A stretch of DNA of 26,790 nt, taken from the NCBI GenBank assembly GCA_004431415.1, contig QPMI01000613.1, positions 1 through 26,790 of the forward strand. Reading direction: 5' to 3'. The first letter of the stretch is position 1. The number at the start of each line of letters is the position of its first letter. Below are positions 6,019 through 15,522 of this stretch, piece after piece. Source of the stretch: Cyanophora paradoxa (lineage: Eukaryota; Glaucocystophyceae; Cyanophorales; Cyanophoraceae). A program made the translations under genes and the position numbers. The notes beneath the pieces are model-generated. The model ran no database searches and was not told the origin of the DNA. It saw nothing but the letters and a program-made list of their open reading frames with translations.

Positions 6019-9000
6019 TCAGTGGTGGAGGTGCCGGAAGCGCGCGTTGTCCTCGGCCTCCTCGCGCTCCGCCTGCTCCTCCGCCGCGTCGATCTCCGCC
6101 CGCGAGGCCTCCAGCGTCGCCCGCCGCGCGTAGGACTGCGGGACGGCCACGCGCCGGTAGGGCTGGGCGAGGGTCTTCGCCAGCCCCGCCGTCTCCGCCT
6201 CGAACGCCCGCCAAGTCTCCGAGGCCTCCGCACCGGAGATCTGGCGGGCGCGGAATCCCGCCTCCAGCTCGGCGCGGAAGGCGAGGGTGCGCTGGAGGCG
6301 CTGGGCCCAGAGGGCCTGGCGCCGCTCCTCCGCCTCGCGCGCCTGGCGCGCCGCCAGCGCCTGCCGCTCGGCCTCCTGCTGGGCCCCGAAGCCCTGGATC
6401 GCGGAGAGGACGGCGCCGGGGCCGGGGACGGGCGCGGCGAAGGCGGCGGGGACGGGGCTGCGGTCGGCGAGGGAGAAGGGGACGGGGCTGGGGCCGGCGC
6501 TGCTGGAGGGGCGGCCGAGGCCGAGCGCGCGCGCGAGCCCGAGGCCGAGCGCGAGCCCGAGCTGCCGTAGCCGCTGGGGCCGGCGCCGCCGTCCACGGGG
6601 CTGCTGCGGAAGCTGCCCGCGGGGGAGGCGCCCTCGCCCTGGCCCGAGGGTCAGGAGGGGGGCGGGGGAAAGGGGGGTACGGGGAGGGCGCGGGTGCGGG
6701 GCCGGACCTGGCGCGGCAGCATCTCGTCGATGCGCTGCTGGCCGGCGTGCTGCTGGCCGGCGGGCTGCTGGGCGGGCGCGGCGGGGGCGAACGACGGGGG
6801 CGGGGGCGGGACGAAGCCGGGGGCCGAGTTGCGGGCGCGCTTGCCCTTGCCCCTGGTCGAGGCCTTGACGGGGAAGGGGCCGATCTCCGGGTCCGCCGGC
6901 AGGGTGAAGCGGATGGCCTGCAGGGCCGGCTGGCTCGCGCCAAGGGAGAGCGGGGCCTTGGGGACGATGCCGCGGATGTAGGTCTCCCAGACGCCGCCGG
7001 CCTTGTAGGAGAAGAGGCCGCACTTGGGGCCGAAGGCGGCGATGGTCTCGTCCAGCGCGCCGTTCTCGATGTTGGCGGCGAGGGCGGCGGAGGCGTCCGG
7101 GCCCTCGGTGCGCGAGACGTACTCGCAGATGCCCGCCACGCTCGTCATGCCGCCCTCCGTCTCCGAGCCGACGAGGTAGGTGGTGGGGTCGACGACGCAG
7201 TGGGTGATGATGAAGCGGGTGAGGGGGCAGGCGGCCGTCTCCTGCCAGAAGGCGAGGCGCTTCTCCCGCACCCACGCCGGCTCGAAGGCCTGGACGCACG
7301 TCGCCTCGCCGTCGGAGAGCGCGTGGATGATCTTCCAGGCGTAGGTGTAGGCCACCACGTTCAGCGCCGGCAGCTCGTTCTCGCGGATGTCGGCCTGGAG
7401 GTGGGTGCGCTTCTTGAGCGGCTTGTGGTCGAGCGGGATGAGGACGATGCGCGAGAAGAACTCCAGCATGCGGTTCTCCAGCTGCGCGTGGGAGGGGTGA
7501 GAAAGGAAAGGAAAGGAAAAGGAAAGGAGGGGGGCGAACCTGGGGGAAGCCGTTGCAGACGATCACAAGCGACTTGCGCAGGGGCTTGCAGCGCCGGTCG
7601 TTGCCCTTCGCGAACTTGAAGTTGCGAGCGTAGGCGTCGCCCGAGCGCATCTTGAGCTCCTCCTCCGTGCAGGCCTTCAGGTCGAGGCCCTCCGCCATGA
7701 TCATGCAGAGCGCCTCCTCACCGCCGTGCTCCGAGAAGGCCGAGCCCCTGGAGGGGCGGTAGACGCAGATTTGACCCGGCGCATAGCACTCGTTCATGAT
7801 CCCCGTCACCGTCGACTTGCCTGCGCGCGCGGCCGCGGCGTCAGAGAGAAAGGGAAAAGGAAAGGAAAGGAAGGGGGCGCACCGGTGCCAGACTGGCCCT
7901 TGATGACGCCGCAGTACTGCAGCTGGGCGCCCTCCGCCGGCGCCTCGAACTCCGCGCGCGGCGCACGGTCGAAGACGGGCTTGTCGCAGAAGTGCCACGG
8001 CCCGACGGTGTTGAAGGCGTAGAGGACGGCCGCCGCGTATCCGATCTCGTCCGGCGTCACGTAGCCGTTGTCCGCCAGGTGCTGAGCGCACTTGGGCATG
8101 TGGTCGATGAGCATGGAGAGGACGCGCGGGAAGTCGACGTTCGCCGCCGCCTCCTCGATGCCGTCCGGCAGGCGGCCCTGGATGTAGCAGGTGTTCATGT
8201 AGCCCTTGTACCGCTTCTCCGCCACCTCGTGCGTCATGATGAGGACGCAGGCGTCGCCGTTCTTGTCCTGTGGCGTCCGCACGACGAAATCTGCGCAAAG
8301 GAGGGCGTCAGGGGGGTACCGGGAGGGGGGGGGTACGGGGCGCACGGGAGTCGCAGGCGAAGGGGTGGCCCGGGATGACGGGCATCTCGGGGCAGACGTC
8401 GTGGAGCAAGAGAGACTTCTCCACGAATCGGCGGATCTCCCCCGTGAGCACCTCCTTGGAGAAGGTGAACTCGAAGAGCTCGGGCTTGTCGCCGTACGCA
8501 GCGTGAAAGGCCATCGCCAGCTTCGAGATCACCTCGTCCATCGTGCCGTTGCCCTCGAACTGCGTCGCGGTGACCTTCTCGTAGACGAAGCAGCCCGGCA
8601 GCTTCTGCATGAAGACGGGGTCCTCCCCGGGGGCCATCGGCCGCCGGCGCGCGATTCCCTGCGGGGCGCGGGCAAAAAGGGCGTTAGCGGGGCTCGATCG
8701 AGGGGAGGGGGGCGCACCGGCCGGAGGCGGCCAGCGCCTTAAGCAGCTGGGCCACGGCCGCCTCCGGCTTCTAAGGGGGGTGGGCGCGCAGGCAAAGGGG
8801 CGCACCGACGCAGAAATCCAGGCGCGCAGCGAGTCCTGGATGGCAGCCTTCTTGCGCGCCATGTTGTCGTCCTTGTGCGTCGTCACTCGTTCGTACCGGC
8901 GCGTGTTGATCACCGGCGCCGGGATGACCGTCGCCGCCAGCTCCGCCCGCGCCACCTCCAGCTTGTTCGCGCGCGGCGGCTCGTCGTCGCTTGCCGTCTC

Positions 9001-11354
9001 CAGGCCCTCGTCGTAGTCCTCCTCCGCCCCCGCCTCCCGCCGCTGCCGCTGCCGCTCCTGCCGCTCGCGCTCCTTGCGCTGCTGGGCCCGGCGGGAGCGG
9101 GGCGCGGCGCGGGCGGCCGGAGGGGCCGGAGGGGCCGGAGGGGCCGGAGGGGGCGGAGGGGGCATGCGGGCCGGCGGCGGGACCTGCGAGAGGCGCACCG
9201 GGCTGAAGTCCCTGAAGGCCGAGGGGTTGCCGCTCGGGCGCCAGGAGACGTCGGAGGCGGCGGGGCTGGCGGGGGCACGGGGCGGGCGGGCGGCGGGGGA
9301 GACGAGGGGCGGCCTGGGGCCAGCGTCGCCGGGCTCGTCGTCCGAGAACTCCTCCACGGGCGGCGGCGGGGCGTACTCGAGGGAGGGGGAGGGCGGGAGG
9401 GGGTAGAACTCGTCGACGGGGGCTCGGGCTCGAAGGTGTCCCCCGCCGCCGCCGCCGCCAGCTCGGCGTCGGCCTCGCCCTCGCGCTCGCGCTCGCGCTC
9501 CAGCTCCATCGCGTACTCCTCCGCCACCTCCAGCTCGCGCGCCGCCTTCGCGTCCGCCGCCGCCGCCAGCGCGGCCTCCTCCTCCATCTCGCGCTCGGCC
9601 TCCAGCTCCTCCTCTGTGGGCAGGGTCATTCCTTTGCGGCGCCGGAACGCCCTAGGCTCAGAATTTTGGGGTGGGGAGGGCGCACCGGCCGGCTCGGGGC
9701 CGGCCGCCTTGGGGGCCGCCGCCTCCATCTGCTCGCCGAGATCGCGCCGCGCCGCCGGGGCGGGCACGTCCTCCTTCTCGAACTTGAGGTTGATGTAGGC
9801 GACCTTGCCCTTGCCCTTGCCCTTCGCCTGGGCCTGGGCCTGGGCCACGCGCATGGCGCGCGCGAGGCCCTCCGCCGTGATCTTGCTAACTCCGGCCCCG
9901 TCGCCGGAGGCGGAGGCCGTCGCCTCGCCGATCGCCGCCTTGAAGACGGCGGTCATCTCCCGGCCGGCGCGCGGCAGGCTCCGCGCCCGCTCGAGCTCCT
10001 CCTCCGTGAAGTCCAGCGCCCGGGCCGCGGCGGCGGCCTCGGCGTCGCGCTCCTCCTCGGAATCCGAGCCGGAATCCGAGGACTCCGTGGCCGCGAGCAT
10101 GGGGCGGGGGCGGGAGGCGGCGGCGGCGGCGGCGGCCGCCGCCTTGTCGAAGACGGGGACGAAGAAGGCGAGGGCGAGGGTGCGCCGCGGCACCACGTAC
10201 TTCACGGCGCCGTGGATCATGGGGCGCCCGTACGAGTCCGGCATCGAGCACCGCCGGATGACCTGCGAGGGGGTTTAAATGGCATCTAAATAGTCTAAAT
10301 AGCATCTAAATAGTCTAAATAGCATCTAAATAGCATCCAAATAGAAACGGCGCACCTGCACGCGGTCGCCGATGGTGACGCCGGGCACCTCGAACTCCGG
10401 AACCAGGTCGAAGGCGCAGATGCCCTGGCGCCCGTGGCGGTCCCGGCACGTCCGGCAGGCCGCCTCCAGCACGATGCGGATGGCGTAGGCGTCGGTGAGG
10501 ACGCCGGTGTCCGGCCGCTCGCCCCAGACCGCCGAGCTCTCGTGGCGCGTGATGAAGTCGCGGCTGTTCTGCTTGATGCAGCGCACCTCGATGCCCATGA
10601 TGCCCTTCGCCAGCATCTGCGGGCCGGCGGGGGTCGGCGGGGAGGGGCGGCCGCGGCTGCACGGGCGGCTGGGGCGCACCTCGGGCTTGTAGGCCGGGTC
10701 CGAGCTGAGCACCAGCAGCCAGAGCAGGTGCCCGGCCGCCTCCGCCATGCGGTTGAAGTAGAACTCCTCCGGGCCCGTCAGCAAGCCAATCGTGCGCCAC
10801 TCGCCCTTGGCGATGTGCCGGGGCACGGCGCCCATGAGCAGCCGCAGGCGCTGCGCCGCGAACAGCCGGCGGGCGTCGGTATCGCGCCCGGGCTTCGGCT
10901 TGCTCGGCGTGTCGAAGTTCTCCTCCGTCATGTTCAGCGCCGCGTGCATCGCCCGCACGTCCGCGTCCTGCGATGCGCCGCGGCGCCTCAGCCGCTGCGA
11001 GCGCAGAGAGAAAGAGGCAGCGAGCACCTCCGCGAGCCGCAGCCGCGACAGGACGGAGTCGATGGAGAACTGCACCGACGGGCCGGGGGCGCCCTCGAGG
11101 TTCAAGGTCCGCGCCGCGGCCAGCTTGCGCTTGCGCTCGGCCAGCTCGGTCTTGCGCAGCACATCCTTGCTGTTCGGGCTGAACTGCATGCCGTCCTCCA
11201 GCGCCCGGGCCTGCGCCTCCTTTGCCTGGTCGCTGATGCCGGCCTCGAAGACCGTCCAATCGATGCCGAAGCTGTCGCCGATGCAGAGAACGTCGTACAG
11301 CGTGTTCCTCGCCAGCTTAGCCGGGATCTCCGGAGGGAGCGCGAGCCGAGACAT
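6019..11354 (-). CDS. Large intron-rich gene with SF3 helicase domain
   Basis: Inferred exons, 5' to 3': 11354-10680, 10616-10356, 10262-9686, 9651-8806, 8770-8718, 8658-8346, 8290-7883, 7820-7540, 7481-6681, 6638-6019; about 1600 residues. Introns are 34-93 nt, nearly all opening GTGCGCC and closing CAG or TAG. The 34-nt intron (9652-9685) is doubtful. The SF3 ATPase domain spans exons 7-9: P-loop GQSGTGKST (split by the 7821-7882 intron), a B-like LCMIMAEGLDL, B'-like region near ARNFKFAKGNDRR, motif C KSLVIVCNGFP, then RMLEFFSRIVLIPLD. This is the viral replicative helicase fold. No primase or HUH motif is evident in the N-terminal 700 residues, which hold acidic and Glu/Ala coiled-coil stretches. 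The last exon is Pro/Ser-rich, then helical. One-base frame breaks occur near 9415, 8630 and 6475, mostly in C or G runs. ATG 11354 is chosen because upstream sequence looks untranslated; the start is not certain. Confidence 0.7.
7482..7539 (-). other. Spliceosomal intron, near copy of the 7821-7882 intron
   Basis: Opens GTTCGCCCCCC, has a CTTTCC-repeat pyrimidine tract and CTCAC, and ends GCGCAG. It joins NGFPQ to LENRMLEFF in phase 0, right after SF3 motif C. Confidence 0.7.
7821..7882 (-). other. Spliceosomal intron interrupting the helicase P-loop
   Basis: Opens GTGCGCCCCC, has the same CTTTCC-repeat tract, a CTGAC branch-like site, and ends GCGCAG. It lies in phase 1 of the second Gly of GQSGTGKST, so removal is needed for an active ATPase. 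Confidence 0.8.
10275..10345. repeat. A+T-rich tandem repeat inside a helicase intron
   Basis: Alternating TAAATAGCATC and TAAATAGTC words, about seven in a row, fill most of the intron at 10263-10355. The surrounding exons are very GC-rich. Slippage expansion within an intron is the likely origin. Confidence 0.9.
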
Positions 11355-11682
11355 GCTGCCGCCGCTGCTGCTGCCGCCGCTGCTGCGAGTGCTGCGCGCG
11401 GGCTGCGAAGGCTTTGGCGCCAAGTTTCCAGCTGGTTTGAACGAGCGGCTTGCATTGCATCGCCAGAGAGAAAAAGCGAGAAACCGACGGGGGGTTGCAG
11501 CCTGGGGGGGTACGCGATTTTGAGGGGGGGAGAAGCGCGCTTCAAGTCTGAGTCTTTGCGAGTTAGGGGGGGAAGAAGTCAACGGGGGAATAAACCGTGA
11601 ACGGAATCCGTTGAGACGTTGTTGTGAACCCCGCGGGCACTAACAGCTGCGCACGTAGTTCGTTGAACCCGTCTGCCGCACC
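11355..11682. promoter_or_regulatory. Divergent promoter region of the two intron-rich genes
   Basis: A 328-base gap between the presumed starts at 11354 (minus) and 11683 (plus). The left part has GCTGCCGCC repeats and may be 5' untranslated sequence. I see no clear TATA box and no ATTTTCT motif, unlike the intronless genes. The shared gap suggests joint expression of the pair. Confidence 0.4.
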
Positions 11683-14600
11683 ATGCAGGCGGCGACCTTC
11701 CGCTCCTGCGCGAAGCAGCAGCAGCCCGGCGAGCAGGACAGCATAGCCCGCGATCTCGGCAGCCTATCGGCGGAGGAGGCGCTCAACGCGATGACCTACG
11801 ATAGCGTGTTCAACTCGGCCGGCGTGCCGCGCTTCGAGCCGTTCGGCGGGCTGAAGAAGATCCAGAACACGGACGGCCACCCGAAGCGCTTGAAGACCAA
11901 GGGCCAGTTCACGCCGGTTAATAAGTTCAACGAGGTTCGCGGTTTCGCCCGCACCGCTTCGGCCCCGGCTCACATGCCCCGGCTCGCGTGCCCCGCGCGC
12001 AGATCGTGCCTTACAGCATTCACGAGCTGCCGGAGTATGTGAAGGCGAAGTACGGCTTCACGCACGGCGATGTGGCGCTGTTGCTGATGTCCGACAATGC
12101 GGCGGTGGCTGCTTCAACAGCATCGCGCTCCATCGCGATTTCCATCCGCGCGCGATCTTCTCCGGCACTCCGGAGCAGAAGGAGTTCCTCGCGGACCTCA
12201 AATCCGGCAGCGGCGGCGCCCACGGGGTGAGGGCCCTTCCCTGCGCTCGCGTGCCCGCGCTTGCTCACGCGCGGGCCGCCGCAGCTCTTGATCGCGCGGG
12301 ATCAGTGCCTGGCGTCGGTGACGGAGAAGGAGAAGGCCAGCCCGTCCGGCCTCGGCGTTCGGTGCGATTACGTCATCGTCACCAAGCGCATCAACCCGAC
12401 GTACGCCAAGAAGTACGACCTCAACTTCGTCTACGTGAAGGAGGGGCCGCCGGCCTCGCAGTACACCGTCACCGTCCAGGCCGGCATCTGCGCCGGCGAG
12501 ACCACCAACGGCGCGTACCACGGCGTCGGCACGCTCCCGTCCGGCGGCTTCTTCGACGTCGTTGATCACATGTTCCTCTCCTGCGCCGATGACATTTACG
12601 TGCGCGAGAGCCCGCCCTTTCCCCTTTCCCCTGCCCCTGCGCGCGCTAAGGTCGCGTCCGCAGGTCGGAGAGAACCCGAGCGCGGAGAGCCCGCTGGGCT
12701 ACGCGTACTGGCTGGTCAGCGTGCAGAAGGTGCTCTCCTGCGCGGCCCTTCGGAAGTACGCCAGCGTCTGCGACTCCGGCATGCGGCCCCAGCTCCAGCT
12801 TCTCGTGGATCAGGGCCGGAGCGACGAGGCCCGCCAGCGCCACCGCGATCTCGCGCGGGCGGCCGTGCTGAAGCTGGAGGAGGTTCTGCGCGAGGGCCAC
12901 CCAAACGGGCCGGCCCGCGCCCGTGAGATCCTCTCGGCGGCCATCTCCGTGATCGTCGGCGAGCTCTCGCACACGGTCCGCCGCCGCCCCGCTTAGCCCG
13001 CCTCTCCTCCCTGACCCGGGCCCTCGGAGCGCAGGAGGAGTCGGACGTTCTCACGGCGCGGGCGGACGAGTTCCAGCGCCAGGCGGAGAAGATCAAGTGC
13101 TGGTACGAGAAGGTGAAGAAGGCGGAGGAGACGGACCTGCGCGACTGGGGCAGCAAGAGCGGCGACGCCGAATTCGACCGCGACAAGCTCAAGCGCGTCT
13201 TCTTCTGGATGCGCATCTGCGCCAAGCTGGAGGCGGAGATGGACGAGTGGCACATCGAGGGCGTCCGTCTGGCGAAGGTGATGATCGCCATGGAGTGGGG
13301 CCACGGCCACCCGGCGCGCAAGGAGTGCAGCATGCTGGCCAAGGAGATCGGCCGCCGGGGCCGCTACATCAAGGAGGTGGCCTACGGCATCGAATGTGCG
13401 TCCGCCCCGCCCTTGGCCTGCGCCCCCGCCCTTGGCCTGCGCCCCGCGCTCTCCCCGCTCACCCCCTCTCCCGCAGTTACCATCCCGCTCGTCCAATTCT
13501 TCCAGCGCGAGTTTGTGCTGATCCAGGCCTCCATCATCAAGATCGGGTCGCTCTCCGCCAAGGAGGTGGACGAGGCAAGGGACGAGGGCCAGGCGGAGGC
13601 GGAGGCGCGCTGGGACGATGCGGCGTTCAGCGCCGTCTGGGGCGTCGGGGACAACGCGCTCTCGCCCCCCGCCCCGTTCGGCTTCAGCGGGCGGCCCGCG
13701 CTGGCGTTCGACGAGCACGGCCTCCCCGAGCTGGCGGACTGGGACGTCCCGGCGCCGGTGCCCGCGCCCTTCCCCCTTCCTCTCCTCCTCGGCCCCTCTC
13801 ACGCCTCCTCCAGCCCCCGGCGTCCTCGGCTCCGGCGTCCTCGGCTCCGGCGTCCTCGGCTCCGGCGTCCTTGGCTCCGGCGCCCTCGGCCCCGGCCCTC
13901 TGCCCCACCTACGGAGAGAGGTGTGCCCACCGCGCCGATTGCGCCCTCAACGGCTCCCACCTCCTGCCCGCCAAGAAGGCCCGCCTCGGCCTCTTCTCAC
14001 CCCACCCTCTCAGCCCGGTGAGTGACTCTGAATCGGAGGGCTCGGAGGCCTATAGCACGCCCCGCGACCCCGACGCCCCGCCCCACAAGGCCGGCGCCTT
14101 CGGCTTCTGTAAGTGACGCCCCCACGCAGGCCCTGCCGACGCCGCCCGTCGCCAACCGCGAGCCCCTCGTCCAGGTGAGTGCCCGGGCTGCCGCGAGTGG
14201 CGGCTCGAGAACTTCTCGGCTCAGGTCCCCGCCACGCAGCAGGCCCGCGCGATCCCGGCCTCGCCGCCCGTCGTCCCCGTCGCCGTCGCCGTGGAGGGCG
14301 GCGTCTTCGACATGGAGCTGGAGCCGGCGCCCTCGCAGGCCTCGCTCGCCTCGGCGCGCTCGGCGGCCCTCGCCACGCAGGGCTCGGCCGCCCCGGGCTC
14401 GCCGCCGCCGTCGCAGGCCTCGGCCGTCGCCAACTCGCCGTACGATGACATGCCGCCGGTGCTCAGCCCGAGGACGACTTCCCGGCCACTGAACGACACT
14501 GAGACGGTGAGCGCAGGCCCGCCCCGCCCTCCGGCCCCTCTCCGAGCAAATGGTCCACAACGCCATAGTGGACGCCATGTGGGATAACAGGGGCCGCCTC

Positions 14601-14729
14601 CCCCACCCATTCCGCTACGTCTCTATGGCCCTCCGCGGCCTCGCCTTCCCGCCCCCCTGCACCGAGCAGCTCAACCAAATCCTGCGCGGTCTGATTCATT
14701 ACAGACTCGCCTACCCGGCCTGGGCCTGA
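11683..14729 (+). CDS. Large intron-rich gene of unknown function, divergent partner of the helicase
   Basis: Inferred exons: 11683-11934, 12003-12226, 12285-12599, 12664-12975, 13035-13395, 13477-13757, 13814 onward; phases agree at nearly every junction. Introns are 56-81 nt with donors GTTCGC, GTGAGG, GTGCGCG, GTCCGC, GTGCGT and GTGCCC, branch-like CTCAC or CTGAC, and GCAG ends. The N-terminal 450 residues look folded (FEPFGGLKKIQNTDGHPKRL, IVPYSIHELPEYVKAKYGF, YVIVTKRINPTYAKKYDL, TVTVQAGICAGETTNG), followed by a helical part (DEFQRQAEKIKCWYEKVKKA), then Pro/Ala/Ser repeats with a Cys/His cluster (CPTYGERCAHRADC). The 3' part is uncertain. A stop exists at 14114-14116, but splicing of 14018-14127 would continue to SPYDDMPPVL and possibly to VHNAIVDAMW..LAYPAWA, ending at 14729. 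One indel lies near 12100. I do not recognise the protein. Its placement suggests work with the helicase. Confidence 0.55.
13817..13891 (+). repeat. 15-bp tandem repeat coding for PASSA units
   Basis: Five units of CCGGCGTCCTCGGCT, the last two slightly diverged, in frame in the exon starting at 13814. They encode a flexible Pro/Ala/Ser linker. Confidence 0.9.
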
Positions 14730-14764
14730 GCTACACCAAGCTACGGTGAGTCCGACCAAGAGAC

Positions 14765-14816
14765 GTGTCTGGACCCTCCCTACTTTCTTTATAGATTATT
14801 GGAAAGGTCCGGACAC
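14765..14816. terminator. Hairpin at the 3' end of the YqaJ gene
   Basis: GTGTCTGGACC (14765-14775) pairs with GGTCCGGACAC (14806-14816) over 11 positions with one G-T pair; the 30-nt loop is A+T-rich. The right arm touches the YqaJ stop, and the left arm follows the last stop of the convergent gene. This matches the position of the hairpin at 586-627. Confidence 0.5.
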
Positions 14817-15472
14817 TAGAGGAGGGCGTACAACTTAAACTCGCGCAGCGCCGCCTGCTCCTCGCTGAGGTTCTCTGACTTCATTCGATCGCTGTAGGGC
14901 TCGGGCGGAGTTCCAGCCTTGACGTGCATCCAAAATAGATGTAAGCACTTCCTCATGAGCTCGATGTACCTCTCGTCCCGTCTGACGTACCACGTTTGCA
15001 CGCACAGAGGAGTGAAGCAAAAAAGTTCGGCCCACTCGCGGCCCGTGATGTCCAGAAGTCCTTGCAGTTGAGGCATATAATAGGTAGGAACTCTATCATA
15101 AAGTTCGCCCTTGTACGGGCATTTCACCTCTAAAATTCTATCATTTCCTATAAGTCCGTCGGGACTACCGGCGAGGAACGGCATTTCTTTATGTTCGTGC
15201 AGTCCAGTATGTTTAATGTCAACGTTATCGTTCAGTGCCTTGTAGATAGAGACCGCGAGGGGCTCATAGTCATGCCCATAGGTTAGGGCAGGGTTGTCAA
15301 AGTTGTTTTCCTCCGCTATCCCGCTTAGCTCCGCCCACAGGCGGGCCCTGGATTTCCAGGGGTTTATGCCGCACGCAGCCGCAAAATTAGATGCAGTTAG
15401 TTTTTCACGGCGCGCCGCGTGCCACGCTGCGCTCCCCTGTTGCAAAGTCTCGCAATTTGTATCGGTATGCAT
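14816..15472 (-). CDS. YqaJ-type viral recombinase/exonuclease
   Basis: Intact 218-residue frame from ATG 15472 to TAG 14816-14818, the usual length for the family. YqaJ/lambda-exonuclease enzymes are PD-(D/E)XK nucleases that resect double-stranded DNA for recombination. Visible landmarks are QGSAAWHAARREKLTASNF (residues 12-30), GHDYEPLA with E70, SPDG with D105, ILEVKCPYKGE with E115 and K117, and YYMPQLQGLLDI, the usual QLQ-type helix. All catalytic residues are present, so it is probably functional. The gene has no frame break and is visibly less GC-rich than its neighbours (words such as AAATTCTATCATTTCC), pointing to a separate or recent origin. It starts back to back with the gene at 15523; a shared GCGTTTAGAATTTCTTG motif lies between. 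Confidence 0.9.
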   Translation of the reverse strand: MHTDTNCETLQQGSAAWHAARREKLTASNFAAACGINPWKSRARLWAELSGIAEENNFDNPALTYGHDYEPLAVSIYKALNDNVDIKHTGLHEHKEMPFLAGSPDGLIGNDRILEVKCPYKGELYDRVPTYYMPQLQGLLDITGREWAELFCFTPLCVQTWYVRRDERYIELMRKCLHLFWMHVKAGTPPEPYSDRMKSENLSEEQAALREFKLYALL

Positions 15473-15486
15473 AGCGTAGCCTCGCA

Positions 15487-15508
15487 GTAGCGTTTAGAAT
15501 TTCTTGAT
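15487..15508. promoter_or_regulatory. Shared TTCTAAACGCTA motif between divergent genes
   Basis: On the minus strand it reads AAGAAATTCTAAACGCTAC, 15-35 bases before the YqaJ ATG (15472). On the plus strand it is about the same distance before the ATG at 15523. It is close to the TTTTCTAAACGCTAGG copy at 4818-4836. Confidence 0.45.
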
Positions 15509-15522
15509 GTGTGCAATTGCAA

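Noticed and set aside
6019-11354. Primase or HUH-endonuclease domain fused to the SF3 helicase
   Set aside because: I found no convincing DxD primase pair, HUH motif or D5_N-like region in the N-terminal part. Only the SF3 ATPase core can be supported.
6747-11600. Long plus-strand open frames opposite the helicase gene (for example 6747-7619, 8875-9798, 10434-11600)
   Set aside because: They mirror GC-rich coding sequence on the minus strand, read through its introns, and have low-complexity Arg/Gly/Ala content. The minus strand has the helicase motifs and consistent splice phases.
15511-15522. GTG start upstream of the first paralogue
   Set aside because: ATG at 15523 is the expected eukaryotic/viral start; the upstream GTG adds only four residues.
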